From Prolixibacteraceae bacterium (GTDB taxonomy: Bacteria; Bacteroidota; Bacteroidia; Bacteroidales; Prolixibacteraceae), in contig JANQHI010000006.1 in assembly GCA_028282705.1 (NCBI GenBank), positions 1 through 64,000 of the forward strand: 64,000 nucleotides of DNA. The letters run 5' to 3'. Below the pieces are notes generated by a model that saw nothing but the letters and a program-made list of their open reading frames with translations, did not search any database and was not told the DNA's origin. Shown piece after piece: positions 44,043-52,979 of the stretch. Made by a program: the position numbers and the translations under genes. How positions within the stretch are numbered: the stretch's first letter is position 1; every line of letters starts with the position of its first letter.

Positions 44043-44945
44043 ATGAGAAATAATAAGGGAAAAACAGGTGAAAATAAAAGTAGGAACAGGGCTAATGAAA
44101 AAGGCATTAGGGGGAAACGCTCAAAACCAGGAGAAAACAATCCTAAGTTTAAGGAAACAGGAAGGAAAAGTAAATTTAAAACCAAGGATAAAAGGAAAAC
44201 TACAAGGCCAACCAAAACAAACCAGGGTAACAGTGAAGGCATTCGCCTAAATCGTTACATATCTAATTCAGGAGTTTGTTCAAGAAGGGAGGCTGATGAA
44301 TTTATAAAGGCTGGTGTAGTAACCATTAATGGGAAAGCAGTAACTGAATTGGGTACAAAAGTTGTTGATGGTGATATTGTGAAATTTGATGGAAGGACAT
44401 TGTATCCTGAAAAAAAAGTTTATGTCTTGCTGAATAAACCTAAAAACTATGTAACAACTACTGATGATCCACATGCTGATAAAATTGTTATGGATTTGGT
44501 TAAAAATGCATGTTCTGAAAGGATATACCCAGTGGGGAGGTTAGATAGAAATACTACTGGGGTGTTGCTTTTTACAAATGATGGGGAATTGTCAAAAAGG
44601 TTAACACATCCCAGCTATAGCCATAAAAAAATATACCATGTAACCCTTGATAAATCTGTAACAAAACAACATATTGTTGACATTGCCAATGGAATTGAAC
44701 TGGAAGATGGCCCAATTGCTGCTGATGCTATTAGTTACATATCTCCTGATAACAAACTGGAAGTGGGCATTGAAATCCATTCAGGGAAGAACAGGATAGT
44801 GAGAAGGATTTTTGAGCATTTCGGCTACCATGTCAGAAAGTTGGACAGGGTCTATTTTGCAGGCTTGACCAAGAAAAATTTACCCAGGGGGAAATGGAGG
44901 ATATTAAGCCAGAAGGAAGTTGGTTTTTTGAAAATGGCAAAGTAG
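44043..44945 (+). CDS. RluB/RsuA-family pseudouridine synthase with basic N-terminal extension
   Basis: 300 residues from the ATG at 44043. About 65 residues of lysine/arginine/glycine-rich, low-complexity sequence precede an S4 RNA-binding domain (IRLNRYISNSGVCSRREADEFIKAGVVTING) and the catalytic domain with the aspartate in VGRLDRNTTGVLLFTND. It modifies a uridine in rRNA, most likely 23S (RluB-type). The basic tail is common in Bacteroidota and probably aids RNA binding. Confidence 0.92.
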   Translation: MRNNKGKTGENKSRNRANEKGIRGKRSKPGENNPKFKETGRKSKFKTKDKRKTTRPTKTNQGNSEGIRLNRYISNSGVCSRREADEFIKAGVVTINGKAVTELGTKVVDGDIVKFDGRTLYPEKKVYVLLNKPKNYVTTTDDPHADKIVMDLVKNACSERIYPVGRLDRNTTGVLLFTNDGELSKRLTHPSYSHKKIYHVTLDKSVTKQHIVDIANGIELEDGPIAADAISYISPDNKLEVGIEIHSGKNRIVRRIFEHFGYHVRKLDRVYFAGLTKKNLPRGKWRILSQKEVGFLKMAK

Positions 44946-45002
44946 GTACTTGCTGAAAATTAATGTAATTTTAGGTCATTTCGCGTACTAATAATTTACG
45001 CT

Positions 45003-45491
45003 TTGGAGAAAGAGTTTTTAAAAATAATAAAACAGAATCAAGGTATCATCCATAAGGTTTGCAGTATTTACTGTGATTCTGAGGAAGATAGGCAAGATTT
45101 ATTCCAGGAGATTGTTGCACAACTCTGGAAGTCTTTCCCATCATTTCGCCAGGAATCAAAATTCTCAACCTGGATGTACAGGGTAGCTTTGAATACTGCA
45201 ATAACCTCTTTCAAAAAAGCGAAAAGAAGGCCAGACCAGGATAAATTAACGTATGATAATTTCCAGGTTGAAGATGATACATTGCATTCAGGATTGGAAG
45301 ATAACATCAAGCTGTTACATAAGGCAATAGCCAGGTTGACAGGTGTTGAAAAATCAATTATCCTGTTGTTCCTTGAAAACAAAAAATATGAAGAAATTGC
45401 TGAAATAACTGGCATTACCCAAAATTATGTGAGGGTAAAGATGAACAGGATAAAGAAGAAGCTTAAAACTTATATGAATATAGTGGAGTAA
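45003..45491 (+). CDS. ECF-type RNA polymerase sigma factor
   Basis: 162 residues with region 2 (DRQDLFQEIVAQLWKSFPSFRQESKFSTWMYRVALNTAI) and region 4 (LTGVEKSIILLFLENKKYEEIAEITGITQNYVRVKMNRIKKKL). The only in-frame start that fits is a TTG at 45003; no ATG or GTG exists between it and the previous in-frame stop. It ends directly at the start of a membrane-protein gene, which may control it. Confidence 0.92.
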   Translation: MEKEFLKIIKQNQGIIHKVCSIYCDSEEDRQDLFQEIVAQLWKSFPSFRQESKFSTWMYRVALNTAITSFKKAKRRPDQDKLTYDNFQVEDDTLHSGLEDNIKLLHKAIARLTGVEKSIILLFLENKKYEEIAEITGITQNYVRVKMNRIKKKLKTYMNIVE

Positions 45492-46175
45492 ATGAAAATT
45501 GAAGACTTACAAAAAGCATGGGATAAATACTCGTCAAAGGATACCATCCAACTTGATGAGGATGCCATTAAGGAAATGCTTGGCAAAAGGACAAAAAGCC
45601 TGATTGAAAGAATTGACAGAAATGTTAAAATTGGGTTTGGCGTGCTGCTGGCTTTGATTCTCTATATCATTATTGATTATTTTGTGATTTATCCAAATTT
45701 TAAAAATGTGAATGGTGTAGAGCTAGATATCCCTACCTGGATTATTGTTATGGATTTGCTTAGCAACTTGTTCATAATCACTACCTTCATCTATTTTGCT
45801 ATTACTTATTTTCGCGTAAAAAACAGGTGCTCAGTAATTTGTAACCTAAAGGATACCCTCATAAGGATCATTAGCATCCTTAAATTATATGAAAGGCTTT
45901 TCTTTTTTGCATTGATCATAATCCTTCTTTCAGTTAGTGTCAGTTACATCTTTGGGCTTCAGTTTGGGTTGATTACCCAGGCAAAAGAGCAAGGGATGGA
46001 GCTATCTGAATTAGGCACTACCCAAATTGCAATTACCCTGGTCATTGGGGTAATGTTCCTGGTTTTAATGGCAGGAGGGCTATTTTTACTTTTTCGTTGG
46101 GGTTTCAGGAGGCTCTATGGAAACTATTTATTCAGGTTAAAAATGACCTTGAAGGAGCTTAATGAAATTGATTGA
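45492..46175 (+). CDS. membrane protein coupled to the ECF sigma factor
   Basis: 227 residues beginning immediately after the sigma-factor stop. A soluble N-terminal segment (IEDLQKAWDKYSSKDTIQLDEDAIKEMLGKR) precedes about four membrane helices (VLLALILYIIIDYFVIY, MDLLSNLFIITTFIYFAITY, LFFFALIIILLSVSVSYIF, VMFLVLMAGGLFLLF). The position and layout suggest an anti-sigma or sensor role, but no anti-sigma domain is recognisable. Confidence 0.75.
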   Translation: MKIEDLQKAWDKYSSKDTIQLDEDAIKEMLGKRTKSLIERIDRNVKIGFGVLLALILYIIIDYFVIYPNFKNVNGVELDIPTWIIVMDLLSNLFIITTFIYFAITYFRVKNRCSVICNLKDTLIRIISILKLYERLFFFALIIILLSVSVSYIFGLQFGLITQAKEQGMELSELGTTQIAITLVIGVMFLVLMAGGLFLLFRWGFRRLYGNYLFRLKMTLKELNEID

Positions 46176-46374
46176 AAACCATCAAAGCCCATAGGACGTA
46201 TTTAAAATTTGCCATCTGATAATTATACCATGAATGTTCACATAGTGTAACTATTATCCTATAACCAAAATTTTTCAAAGTCCTGGCAGCTTCTTAATAG
46301 AAGTAGGTATTTTTCAAATCCTGTTTTTTATTCAAAGAACCTTGATTACTTTTGGGGAAGAAAAATGCAGCTGT

Positions 46375-47850
46375 ATGTCAGAAGTCCTATTTAACCAGAA
46401 TTTGCTTGTCAAATACCTTCAAAAACCTGCTTCTGAATTTACCAAAGAAGACATTATCCTTTATATAGAAGATCATGAGGTCAGGATGGTCAACCTGCGT
46501 TTTGTTGCTGAAGATGGTAAATTAAAAACCCTGAACTGTATGGTTACAGGCCATTCAGTTCTTGAGAACCTGTTAACCTATGGTGAACGTGTAAATGGGA
46601 GTAGCATTTTTTCATTTCTGGAAAGGAATTCTAGTGATATTTTTATAGTACCACGTTTTAACACAGCCTTTTTGAATCCTTTTTCTGAAGTTCCCTCACT
46701 GGATATTTTGTGTTCATTCCATAATGCTGATGGCAGCCCTCTTGAAAGTGCTCCTGGAAGCATACTTGAACGGGCTATAGAAAGGTTTACTGAACAAACA
46801 GGGATGGAATTTAAATGTATGTTGGAACTGGAATATTATGTGTTTTCTGAATCCAGTGAAGATGCACATGATTATTTTGATAACCATTACATGAGTTCTG
46901 AGCCTTTCACAACTTTTGAAAATTTGAGGATTGAGGCGTTAAAACTTATTGCCCAGTGTGGAGGTAAAATAAAGTTTGGGCATAGTGAGAGAGGCAGGTT
47001 TATAAAAAATGGGAAGGCATTTGAACAGCATGAACTGGAGTTCCAGGTTACTTCTGCAATTGAAGCAGTTGACCAGCTTATTATCTCAAAATGGATATTA
47101 AGGATGCTGGGGGTTAAACATGGAGCCACTGTAACATTTATTCCAAAAATCACTTTGCTACAAGATGGTAATGGCCTCCATTTTCATTTTGAGGTTGAAA
47201 AAGAAGGGGTAAACCAACTTGTTGAAAAAGGGCAGTTAACTGATGTTGCCAAAAAAATGATATCAGGGATCATACACCTGGCACCTGCAATATCAGCATT
47301 TGGGAATACAATACCAGTATCCTATTTGCGAATTATGCCAGGGCAAAATGCCCCACGTTTTTTATGCTGGGGAAAAGGAAACAGGTCAACCATTGTGAGG
47401 ATACCTTCTGTACAGGAAGGAGATAACCAAACTGGAGATAAGGAGCAGTTGGCAGAAAACAACCAAACAATTGAATACAGAGGAGGAGACTCATCAGCTG
47501 ATATAGCATTGTTTACTGCATCATTAATTATTGCTGCACTATATGGTTTTAAGGATGATAAAGGAGCTGATGCATCTGAAGGGTTTTATTGCCCTGAGAA
47601 CCTTTATAAAATAAAAGATGAAGATATTTCGTATAATCAACTTCCTGGCTCTTGTAATGATGCTGCTGGGCATCTGGAAAAATCCAGGCAGGTGTTTGAA
47701 GAAGGGGGTGTTTTCACAAAAACAATAATTAACCATACAATACTTAGGCAAAGGGCTTTTAATGACAAAGACCTTACAAAAAACTATGTATTGTATGGCG
47801 AAAATTCAGAGTTTGAGGATATGATCCAGAAGTATTTGCATTTCATGTAA
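46375..47850 (+). CDS. glutamine synthetase family protein
   Basis: 491 residues from the ATG at 46375 (a TTG at 46342 would add 11 residues). The catalytic domain shows FKCMLELEYYVF, the histidine-bearing metal site DGNGLHFHFE and the ATP/glutamate arginines in SYLRIMPGQNAPRFLCWGKGNRSTIVRIP. It likely condenses ammonia and glutamate, but the motif residues differ from the commonest GlnA sequences, so a related gamma-glutamyl ligase activity is possible. Confidence 0.85.
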   Translation: MSEVLFNQNLLVKYLQKPASEFTKEDIILYIEDHEVRMVNLRFVAEDGKLKTLNCMVTGHSVLENLLTYGERVNGSSIFSFLERNSSDIFIVPRFNTAFLNPFSEVPSLDILCSFHNADGSPLESAPGSILERAIERFTEQTGMEFKCMLELEYYVFSESSEDAHDYFDNHYMSSEPFTTFENLRIEALKLIAQCGGKIKFGHSERGRFIKNGKAFEQHELEFQVTSAIEAVDQLIISKWILRMLGVKHGATVTFIPKITLLQDGNGLHFHFEVEKEGVNQLVEKGQLTDVAKKMISGIIHLAPAISAFGNTIPVSYLRIMPGQNAPRFLCWGKGNRSTIVRIPSVQEGDNQTGDKEQLAENNQTIEYRGGDSSADIALFTASLIIAALYGFKDDKGADASEGFYCPENLYKIKDEDISYNQLPGSCNDAAGHLEKSRQVFEEGGVFTKTIINHTILRQRAFNDKDLTKNYVLYGENSEFEDMIQKYLHFM

Positions 47851-47860
47851 AAGAATAGTT

Positions 47861-49243
47861 ATGACATTAATAAGATCTATTTCAGGAATAAGGGGGACTA
47901 TTGGTGGTAAGCCAGGAGAAGGGTTGTCACCTGTTGATGTAGTAAAATATGCAGCTGCATATGCTGAATGGGCAAAGAATGTAAAACCAGGGAACAGGCT
48001 TAAAGTTGTAGTAGGCAGGGATGCGCGTATTTCAGGGGGAATGGTAAGCTCACTTGTGATAAATGCACTTGTGGGGATGGGAATTGATGTTGTTGACATA
48101 GGCTTGGCAACAACCCCAACCACTGAAATAGCAGTGGTAGAAGAACAAGCTAATGGTGGGATAATACTGACAGCTAGCCACAACCCTAAACAATGGAATG
48201 CACTGAAGCTGTTGAATGATGATGGGGAATTTTTAAATGCTCAAGAAGGGGCTAAAATCCTTGAACTTGCTGAAGCCGAAAATTTCAATTTTGCAGAAGT
48301 AGATGAGCTGGGGAGTGTATTAAAAAAAGGCTATACAAATATCCATATTGAGCAGGTTTTAAACCTGGATTTAGTGGATGTGGAGGCAATAAAAAATGCA
48401 GGTTTTAAAGTAGCCATTGATGCAGTTAACTCTGTTGGAGGTATTGCCATTCCCCCTCTTTTAAAAGCTTTGGGAGTTGCTGAAGTAGTTGAAATTAACT
48501 GTGAGCCAACTGGTTATTTTGCCCATACACCAGAACCATTGCCTGAGAATTTGGTTGAAATATCTGAAATTATTAGGAGCAATAAAGTGGATGTTGGCTT
48601 TGTAGTTGACCCAGATGTTGACAGGCTGGCCATAATTAATGAAGATGGCAGCATGTTTAATGAAGAATACACATTAGTAGCTGTAGCTGATTATATATTA
48701 ACCCACACACCTGGCAATACTGTTTCCAACCTTTCATCAAGCAGGGCATTGAGGGACATCACTGAAAAACATGGGCAAAACTATTCTGCAGCTGCAGTGG
48801 GAGAGGTAAATGTGGTAGCCAAAATGAAGGAAACACAAGCTGTAATTGGAGGTGAAGGAAATGGTGGGGTGATATACCCTGCAGCCCACAATGGACGTGA
48901 TGCTTTGGTGGGTGTAGCTCTTTTCCTGACCTTATTGGCAAAAAGTGGATTAAAATCTTCAGAGCTAAGAAAAACCTATCCAGATTATTTTATTTCAAAA
49001 AATAAAATTGAACTGACCCCTGAGATTGATGTGGATCATATCCTGGTACAGGTAAAAGAAAAGTATAAAAATGAGCGAATTACTAATATTGATGGGGTGA
49101 AAATTGATTTTGCAGAATCGTGGGTGCACCTAAGGAAATCCAATACAGAACCCATTATCAGGATTTATTCTGAAGCTAAATCAATGAAAGAGGCAGAAAA
49201 GTTGGCTAATAAAATTATTGCTGATATAAAGTCATTGATTTAA
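47861..49243 (+). CDS. glmM: phosphohexomutase, probably phosphoglucosamine mutase
   Basis: 460 residues of the alpha-D-phosphohexomutase family. It has the start IRSISGIRGTIGG, the phosphoserine loop TASHNPKQWNALKLL, the magnesium site DPDVDRLAII, the sugar-binding loop GGEGNGGV and the phosphate-binding RKSNTEPIIRIYSEA. GlmM makes glucosamine-1-phosphate for peptidoglycan. A phosphomannomutase role is the main alternative; the gene name is therefore tentative. Confidence 0.85.
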   Translation: MTLIRSISGIRGTIGGKPGEGLSPVDVVKYAAAYAEWAKNVKPGNRLKVVVGRDARISGGMVSSLVINALVGMGIDVVDIGLATTPTTEIAVVEEQANGGIILTASHNPKQWNALKLLNDDGEFLNAQEGAKILELAEAENFNFAEVDELGSVLKKGYTNIHIEQVLNLDLVDVEAIKNAGFKVAIDAVNSVGGIAIPPLLKALGVAEVVEINCEPTGYFAHTPEPLPENLVEISEIIRSNKVDVGFVVDPDVDRLAIINEDGSMFNEEYTLVAVADYILTHTPGNTVSNLSSSRALRDITEKHGQNYSAAAVGEVNVVAKMKETQAVIGGEGNGGVIYPAAHNGRDALVGVALFLTLLAKSGLKSSELRKTYPDYFISKNKIELTPEIDVDHILVQVKEKYKNERITNIDGVKIDFAESWVHLRKSNTEPIIRIYSEAKSMKEAEKLANKIIADIKSLI

Positions 49244-49348
49244 ACAGTCTTATAAAAGAGGCTTTAAAATAATTGCTTACATTTGCCCCCTGATTTTAAG
49301 AAGTAAAACTTGGCAGGTTCCATCACCCTGCTGCAAAAAATTAAAAAA

Positions 49349-50053
49349 ATGCAAAACGAACTTTTATGGCTGGCTATGCTGCTGGCAAATTTTTCCCTGA
49401 TCATTTTAGCATACAAATTTTTTGGCAAATGGGGTTTAATTATGTGGATACCCATATCAGTAATTGTAGCCAACATTCAAGTAATCCAAACCATTACACT
49501 GTTTGGTGTAGTTGCTACCCTTGGCAATATTGTGTATGCATCTTCATTTCTGGTAACAGATATCCTTTCTGAAAATTATGGCAAGAAGGAGGCTCAAAAA
49601 GCTGTATGGATTGGTTTTTTCAGCCTGCTATCAATGGCTTTGCTGATGAACCTTGCCTTATTTTTCAAACCATTTGATGGAGACCCTTTTGCTGCAACAA
49701 CACATGAGGCTTTAAGTACCATATTTAAACTGATGCCAAGGATTGCAGTAGCCAGTTTGGCTGCCTACCTGTTATCTCAAAGGCATGATGTGTGGGCATA
49801 CCATCTCTGGAAAAAAAGGTTTACAAAAGAAAACCAAATATGGATCAGGAACAACCTGAGCACCATGATATCCCAGTTGATTGACAGTTCAGTTTTTGTG
49901 GCCATAGCCTTCTATGGTGTATTTGAGGCACCTGTTTTAATTGAGATTTTCCTAACAACCTATATCCTGAAATGGGTAGTGGCTGCTGCTGATACCCCAT
50001 TTATTTATTGGGCAAAAAAAATATTTAAAAATAGAAAATTCTTAGTGCAATAA
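49349..50053 (+). CDS. queuosine precursor transporter (YhhQ/DUF165)
   Basis: 234 residues from the ATG at 49349, with about six membrane helices and the family signature LVTDILSENYGKKEAQKAVWIGF, plus the C-terminal TYILKWVVAAADTPFIYW. It imports queuosine precursors (preQ0/preQ1 or queuine) for tRNA modification. I looked for a preQ1 riboswitch upstream and did not find one. Confidence 0.88.
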   Translation: MQNELLWLAMLLANFSLIILAYKFFGKWGLIMWIPISVIVANIQVIQTITLFGVVATLGNIVYASSFLVTDILSENYGKKEAQKAVWIGFFSLLSMALLMNLALFFKPFDGDPFAATTHEALSTIFKLMPRIAVASLAAYLLSQRHDVWAYHLWKKRFTKENQIWIRNNLSTMISQLIDSSVFVAIAFYGVFEAPVLIEIFLTTYILKWVVAAADTPFIYWAKKIFKNRKFLVQ

Positions 50054-50062
50054 TTAATGGCA

Positions 50063-50081
50063 GTATGACTCCAAGTCAAAC
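50063..50081. repeat. short hairpin with the GACT-CCA-AGTC core
   Basis: Imperfect stem around a CCA loop, between the convergent transporter and DUF4143 genes. Its left flank AGTATGACTCCAAGTCA is identical to the one at 32070-32086. Confidence 0.55.
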
Positions 50082-50093
50082 CATCACTAAAAA

Positions 50094-51266
50094 CTAAAAT
50101 GACCTGTACAATTGGACATAAAGGTTTCTTATATTGACTAACTGGTACTTTTTATAATCTCCTTCAATTGGACCATCATAACACAATAAAGTGTTTTTTG
50201 CTTTCTCAGGAAGTATCTTTTTAATCAGGTCAAGCCCCTTAAAGGTTGTTGTGTTGAATGTTTCAGAAGATTTTATTTCAATGGCATCAAACTGAAATAC
50301 ATTATGGGTTAATATATCTACTTCATTATGGTGGCTATCACGATAAAAACAGAGGTTATCCTGTTTCCCTGTATTGGCTAGGAATTTTTTAATTTCCATG
50401 ACAGCTAAATTCTCAAACAGGCTGCCCAGGTATGGTGATATTGAAAGCTGTTTAGGGTCATTTATTCCCATAAGAAAGGCAGCTAACCCAACATCATAAA
50501 AATAGATTTTAGGTGATTTTATAAAACGCTTGTTTATATTGGCATGAAATGGTTTGAGCATATAAATAATATAGGAAGCTTCAAGGATTGAAACCCATGA
50601 TTGGATGGTTTTAACACTTACCCCAACTTCATTTGAAAGGGCTGATGCATTAAATAACTGCCCAATCCTACCTGCACATAAACCCAGGAATTTCTGAAAT
50701 AAGTTTATATCTCTAATAGATATAAATTCATTCAAATCACGCCTAATGTATGTTTCTAAATAGTTGGAGTAGAATTTTGTGGGATTTTGGTTAAATGCAA
50801 AAATCCTTGGAAAAAATCCACGATAAATTATTTCATGGGTAGGTACTTCTCCTTTTAAATTGTAGGCTTCATCAATTGAAAAGGGCAACAGCCTTTGAAT
50901 AGCAGTCCTTCCAGCCAGTGATTGGGAAATTGTGCGTGTAAGTTCAAGCTGTTGGCTTCCTGAAATAATGTACATTCCTGGCTTGTTGGCCTTATCAACA
51001 ATGCCTTGCATATAAGAAACCAATTCAGGAATATGCTGTATCTCATCAATTATGATCCCATCCACGCCATCTTGAAGGAATTTTATTGGGTTGTTTTTAA
51101 CATAGTCCCTAGTATTAGGGTCTTCCAGGGTTACATATTTCTTTTCAGGGAAAAGGTTTTTTAATAGTGTAGTTTTTCCAGATTGGCGTGGACCTGTTAA
51201 AGTAATAACAGGATATTCATTGAATATTGCTTTAAGCTCTTTTTCCTGTTTTCTTTTAATATACAT
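50094..51266 (-). CDS. AAA ATPase with DUF4143 domain
   Basis: 390 residues from the ATG at 51266. The N-terminal ATPase has Walker A GPRQSGKTTLL, Walker B GIIIDEIQHIPELVSY and ISGSQQLEL; the C-terminal DUF4143 part includes SLFENLAVMEIKKFL and FYRDSHHNEVDIL, a restriction-nuclease-like fold remnant (VD…E-K). These proteins are widespread, often patchily distributed, and without a settled function. A perfect 11-bp inverted repeat lies just upstream. Confidence 0.9.
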   Translation of the reverse strand: MYIKRKQEKELKAIFNEYPVITLTGPRQSGKTTLLKNLFPEKKYVTLEDPNTRDYVKNNPIKFLQDGVDGIIIDEIQHIPELVSYMQGIVDKANKPGMYIISGSQQLELTRTISQSLAGRTAIQRLLPFSIDEAYNLKGEVPTHEIIYRGFFPRIFAFNQNPTKFYSNYLETYIRRDLNEFISIRDINLFQKFLGLCAGRIGQLFNASALSNEVGVSVKTIQSWVSILEASYIIYMLKPFHANINKRFIKSPKIYFYDVGLAAFLMGINDPKQLSISPYLGSLFENLAVMEIKKFLANTGKQDNLCFYRDSHHNEVDILTHNVFQFDAIEIKSSETFNTTTFKGLDLIKKILPEKAKNTLLCYDGPIEGDYKKYQLVNIRNLYVQLYRSF

Positions 51267-51290
51267 TATTGTGTAAAATTGGAGTACAAG

Positions 51291-51345
51291 TACAAATATA
51301 CGCAATATAATTGTATTTGTGTTTAGTGTTTTGTGTATATTTGTA
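51291..51345. promoter_or_regulatory. perfect 11-bp inverted repeat upstream of the DUF4143 gene
   Basis: TACAAATATAC (51291-51301) and GTATATTTGTA (51335-51345). Each arm contains a TATATTTG -7-like box on one strand, so it may be an operator or a pair of opposing promoters. Confidence 0.5.
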
Positions 51346-51522
51346 TTTTAGGGTATGGAATATAATTAGGTTTCATTTATGTTGCCATTAAAGATAAGCT
51401 TATTATCCTAAGCCTATAAACACTGCAAAAAAGATTACTTTCAATTCCATAATATAGATTATAAACTATAGGCTTAACTGATCTTTTTTATAGTTTTGTC
51501 ATATTAAATCTAAAGGTCAAAA

Positions 51523-52773
51523 ATGAAAATATTCAAATTTGGAGGTGCCTCAGTAAAAAGTGCCAGTGCTGTCAAAAATGTTGCTGAAATAATAGGTCAA
51601 TATAATGATAATATTGTAATCGTTGTTTCAGCAATGGGTAAAGTAACCAACCTGTTAGAAGAGCTAGTAAGGAATTATTTTTTCAACCAAAAAAAGAAGA
51701 AACAAAATATATTTAATGAATTCAAAAACTACCACCTGGCAATTATTGAAGAATTATTTGGTGAAGGTTGTGTCCCAGAGAGGGTAGCCAAACTTTTTTC
51801 CCAGTTGGAGGAGAAAACAAATTCATCACCTGGTGAAAATTATGATTTTGAATATGACCAGATAATCTATTTTGGGGAATTGTTTTCCACTACAATCATC
51901 AGTGAATATTTTCTGAGTATCAAGAAAAACATCCATTGGGTTGATGTAAAAGAATGTATAAAAACAGATAATTTGCATAGGGCAGCCAATGTAAACTGGG
52001 AGTTGAGCAAGAAATCAATTAAAGAAGTATTCTCGTTTTCAGGTACCAACCTTTACATTACACAAGGCTTTATTGGGTCTACAGAAGAAGGGGTTCCCAC
52101 ATCATTAGGTAGGGAAGGGTCAGATTTTACAGCAGCTATTTTAGGAAATGCCCTTGATGCAAAAGATGTTACCATTTGGAAAGATGTACCTGGGGTATTA
52201 AATGCTGACCCCAAGTTAATACAACCTACCCAAAAACTGAATGAATTGTCATACAGGGAAGCCATTGAAATGGCTCATTCTGGAGCCAAAGTAATCCATC
52301 CCAAAACCATCAAACCTCTTCAAAACAAGGATATTCCATTATGGGTTAAATCATTTGTTGATCCTGAAGCTGAAGGTACTTTGATCCATCCAGTTGGTTA
52401 TAAACTTGAACTCACGCCTGTGTATATTATCAAGCAGGAACAGGTGCTTATAACCCTCTCTCCCAGTGATTTCTCTTTTGTGGGGATTGATGATATCCAG
52501 GACGTGTTTACCCATTTTCCAGGGGTGAGGTTCAGGGTCAACATGTTCCAGCAATCAGCCATTGACTTAAACCTGGTTATCGACCATCCTGAATTTGGAT
52601 TGGATGATATTATTGCAGACCTGTCAAAAAACTATGAGGTTAAATACAATACTGGGCTTGAATTGGTTACCATAAGGTATTATACTGATGAGGTTGTTGA
52701 TAAACAAATTAAAGGGCGTAAAGTATATATTGAACAGAAAAGCAGGAAAACTGCCAGGTTGGTGCTGAAATAA
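51523..52773 (+). CDS. aspartate kinase
   Basis: 416 residues. It phosphorylates aspartate, the first step to lysine, threonine, methionine and diaminopimelate. Motifs: KFGGASVKSASAVKNV at the N-terminus, FGELFSTTIIS, TSLGREGSDFTAAILG, and WKDVPGVLNADPKLI. The C-terminal about 130 residues form the regulatory region, which looks shorter and more diverged than the double ACT module of E. coli LysC. It is monofunctional, with no homoserine dehydrogenase fused. The next enzyme, Asd, is encoded at the right end of the window. Confidence 0.93.
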   Translation: MKIFKFGGASVKSASAVKNVAEIIGQYNDNIVIVVSAMGKVTNLLEELVRNYFFNQKKKKQNIFNEFKNYHLAIIEELFGEGCVPERVAKLFSQLEEKTNSSPGENYDFEYDQIIYFGELFSTTIISEYFLSIKKNIHWVDVKECIKTDNLHRAANVNWELSKKSIKEVFSFSGTNLYITQGFIGSTEEGVPTSLGREGSDFTAAILGNALDAKDVTIWKDVPGVLNADPKLIQPTQKLNELSYREAIEMAHSGAKVIHPKTIKPLQNKDIPLWVKSFVDPEAEGTLIHPVGYKLELTPVYIIKQEQVLITLSPSDFSFVGIDDIQDVFTHFPGVRFRVNMFQQSAIDLNLVIDHPEFGLDDIIADLSKNYEVKYNTGLELVTIRYYTDEVVDKQIKGRKVYIEQKSRKTARLVLK

Positions 52774-52979
52774 TCACGTGTTAGGAAAAACCAGGGAAAG
52801 TATTTTTAGCTTTATTTCTAAATAAATAATTATTTAACAGATTCAATCTCAAAAATATTGTAATTTTATTGGGGTATGTTTTACATATAAATCAAAAATG
52901 TGCTAACATGTGAATGAAGGGCGATCAAGCTTTTCTAAAATTTTTAAATAATTTTTGGGTACTTGAAAATTTCAAAAGG

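Noticed and set aside
49244-49348. Possible preQ1 riboswitch before the queuosine precursor transporter
   Set aside because: An AGAGG-like run is present but the paired CCCTCT segment and the A-rich tail of the known preQ1 motifs do not follow at the right spacing.
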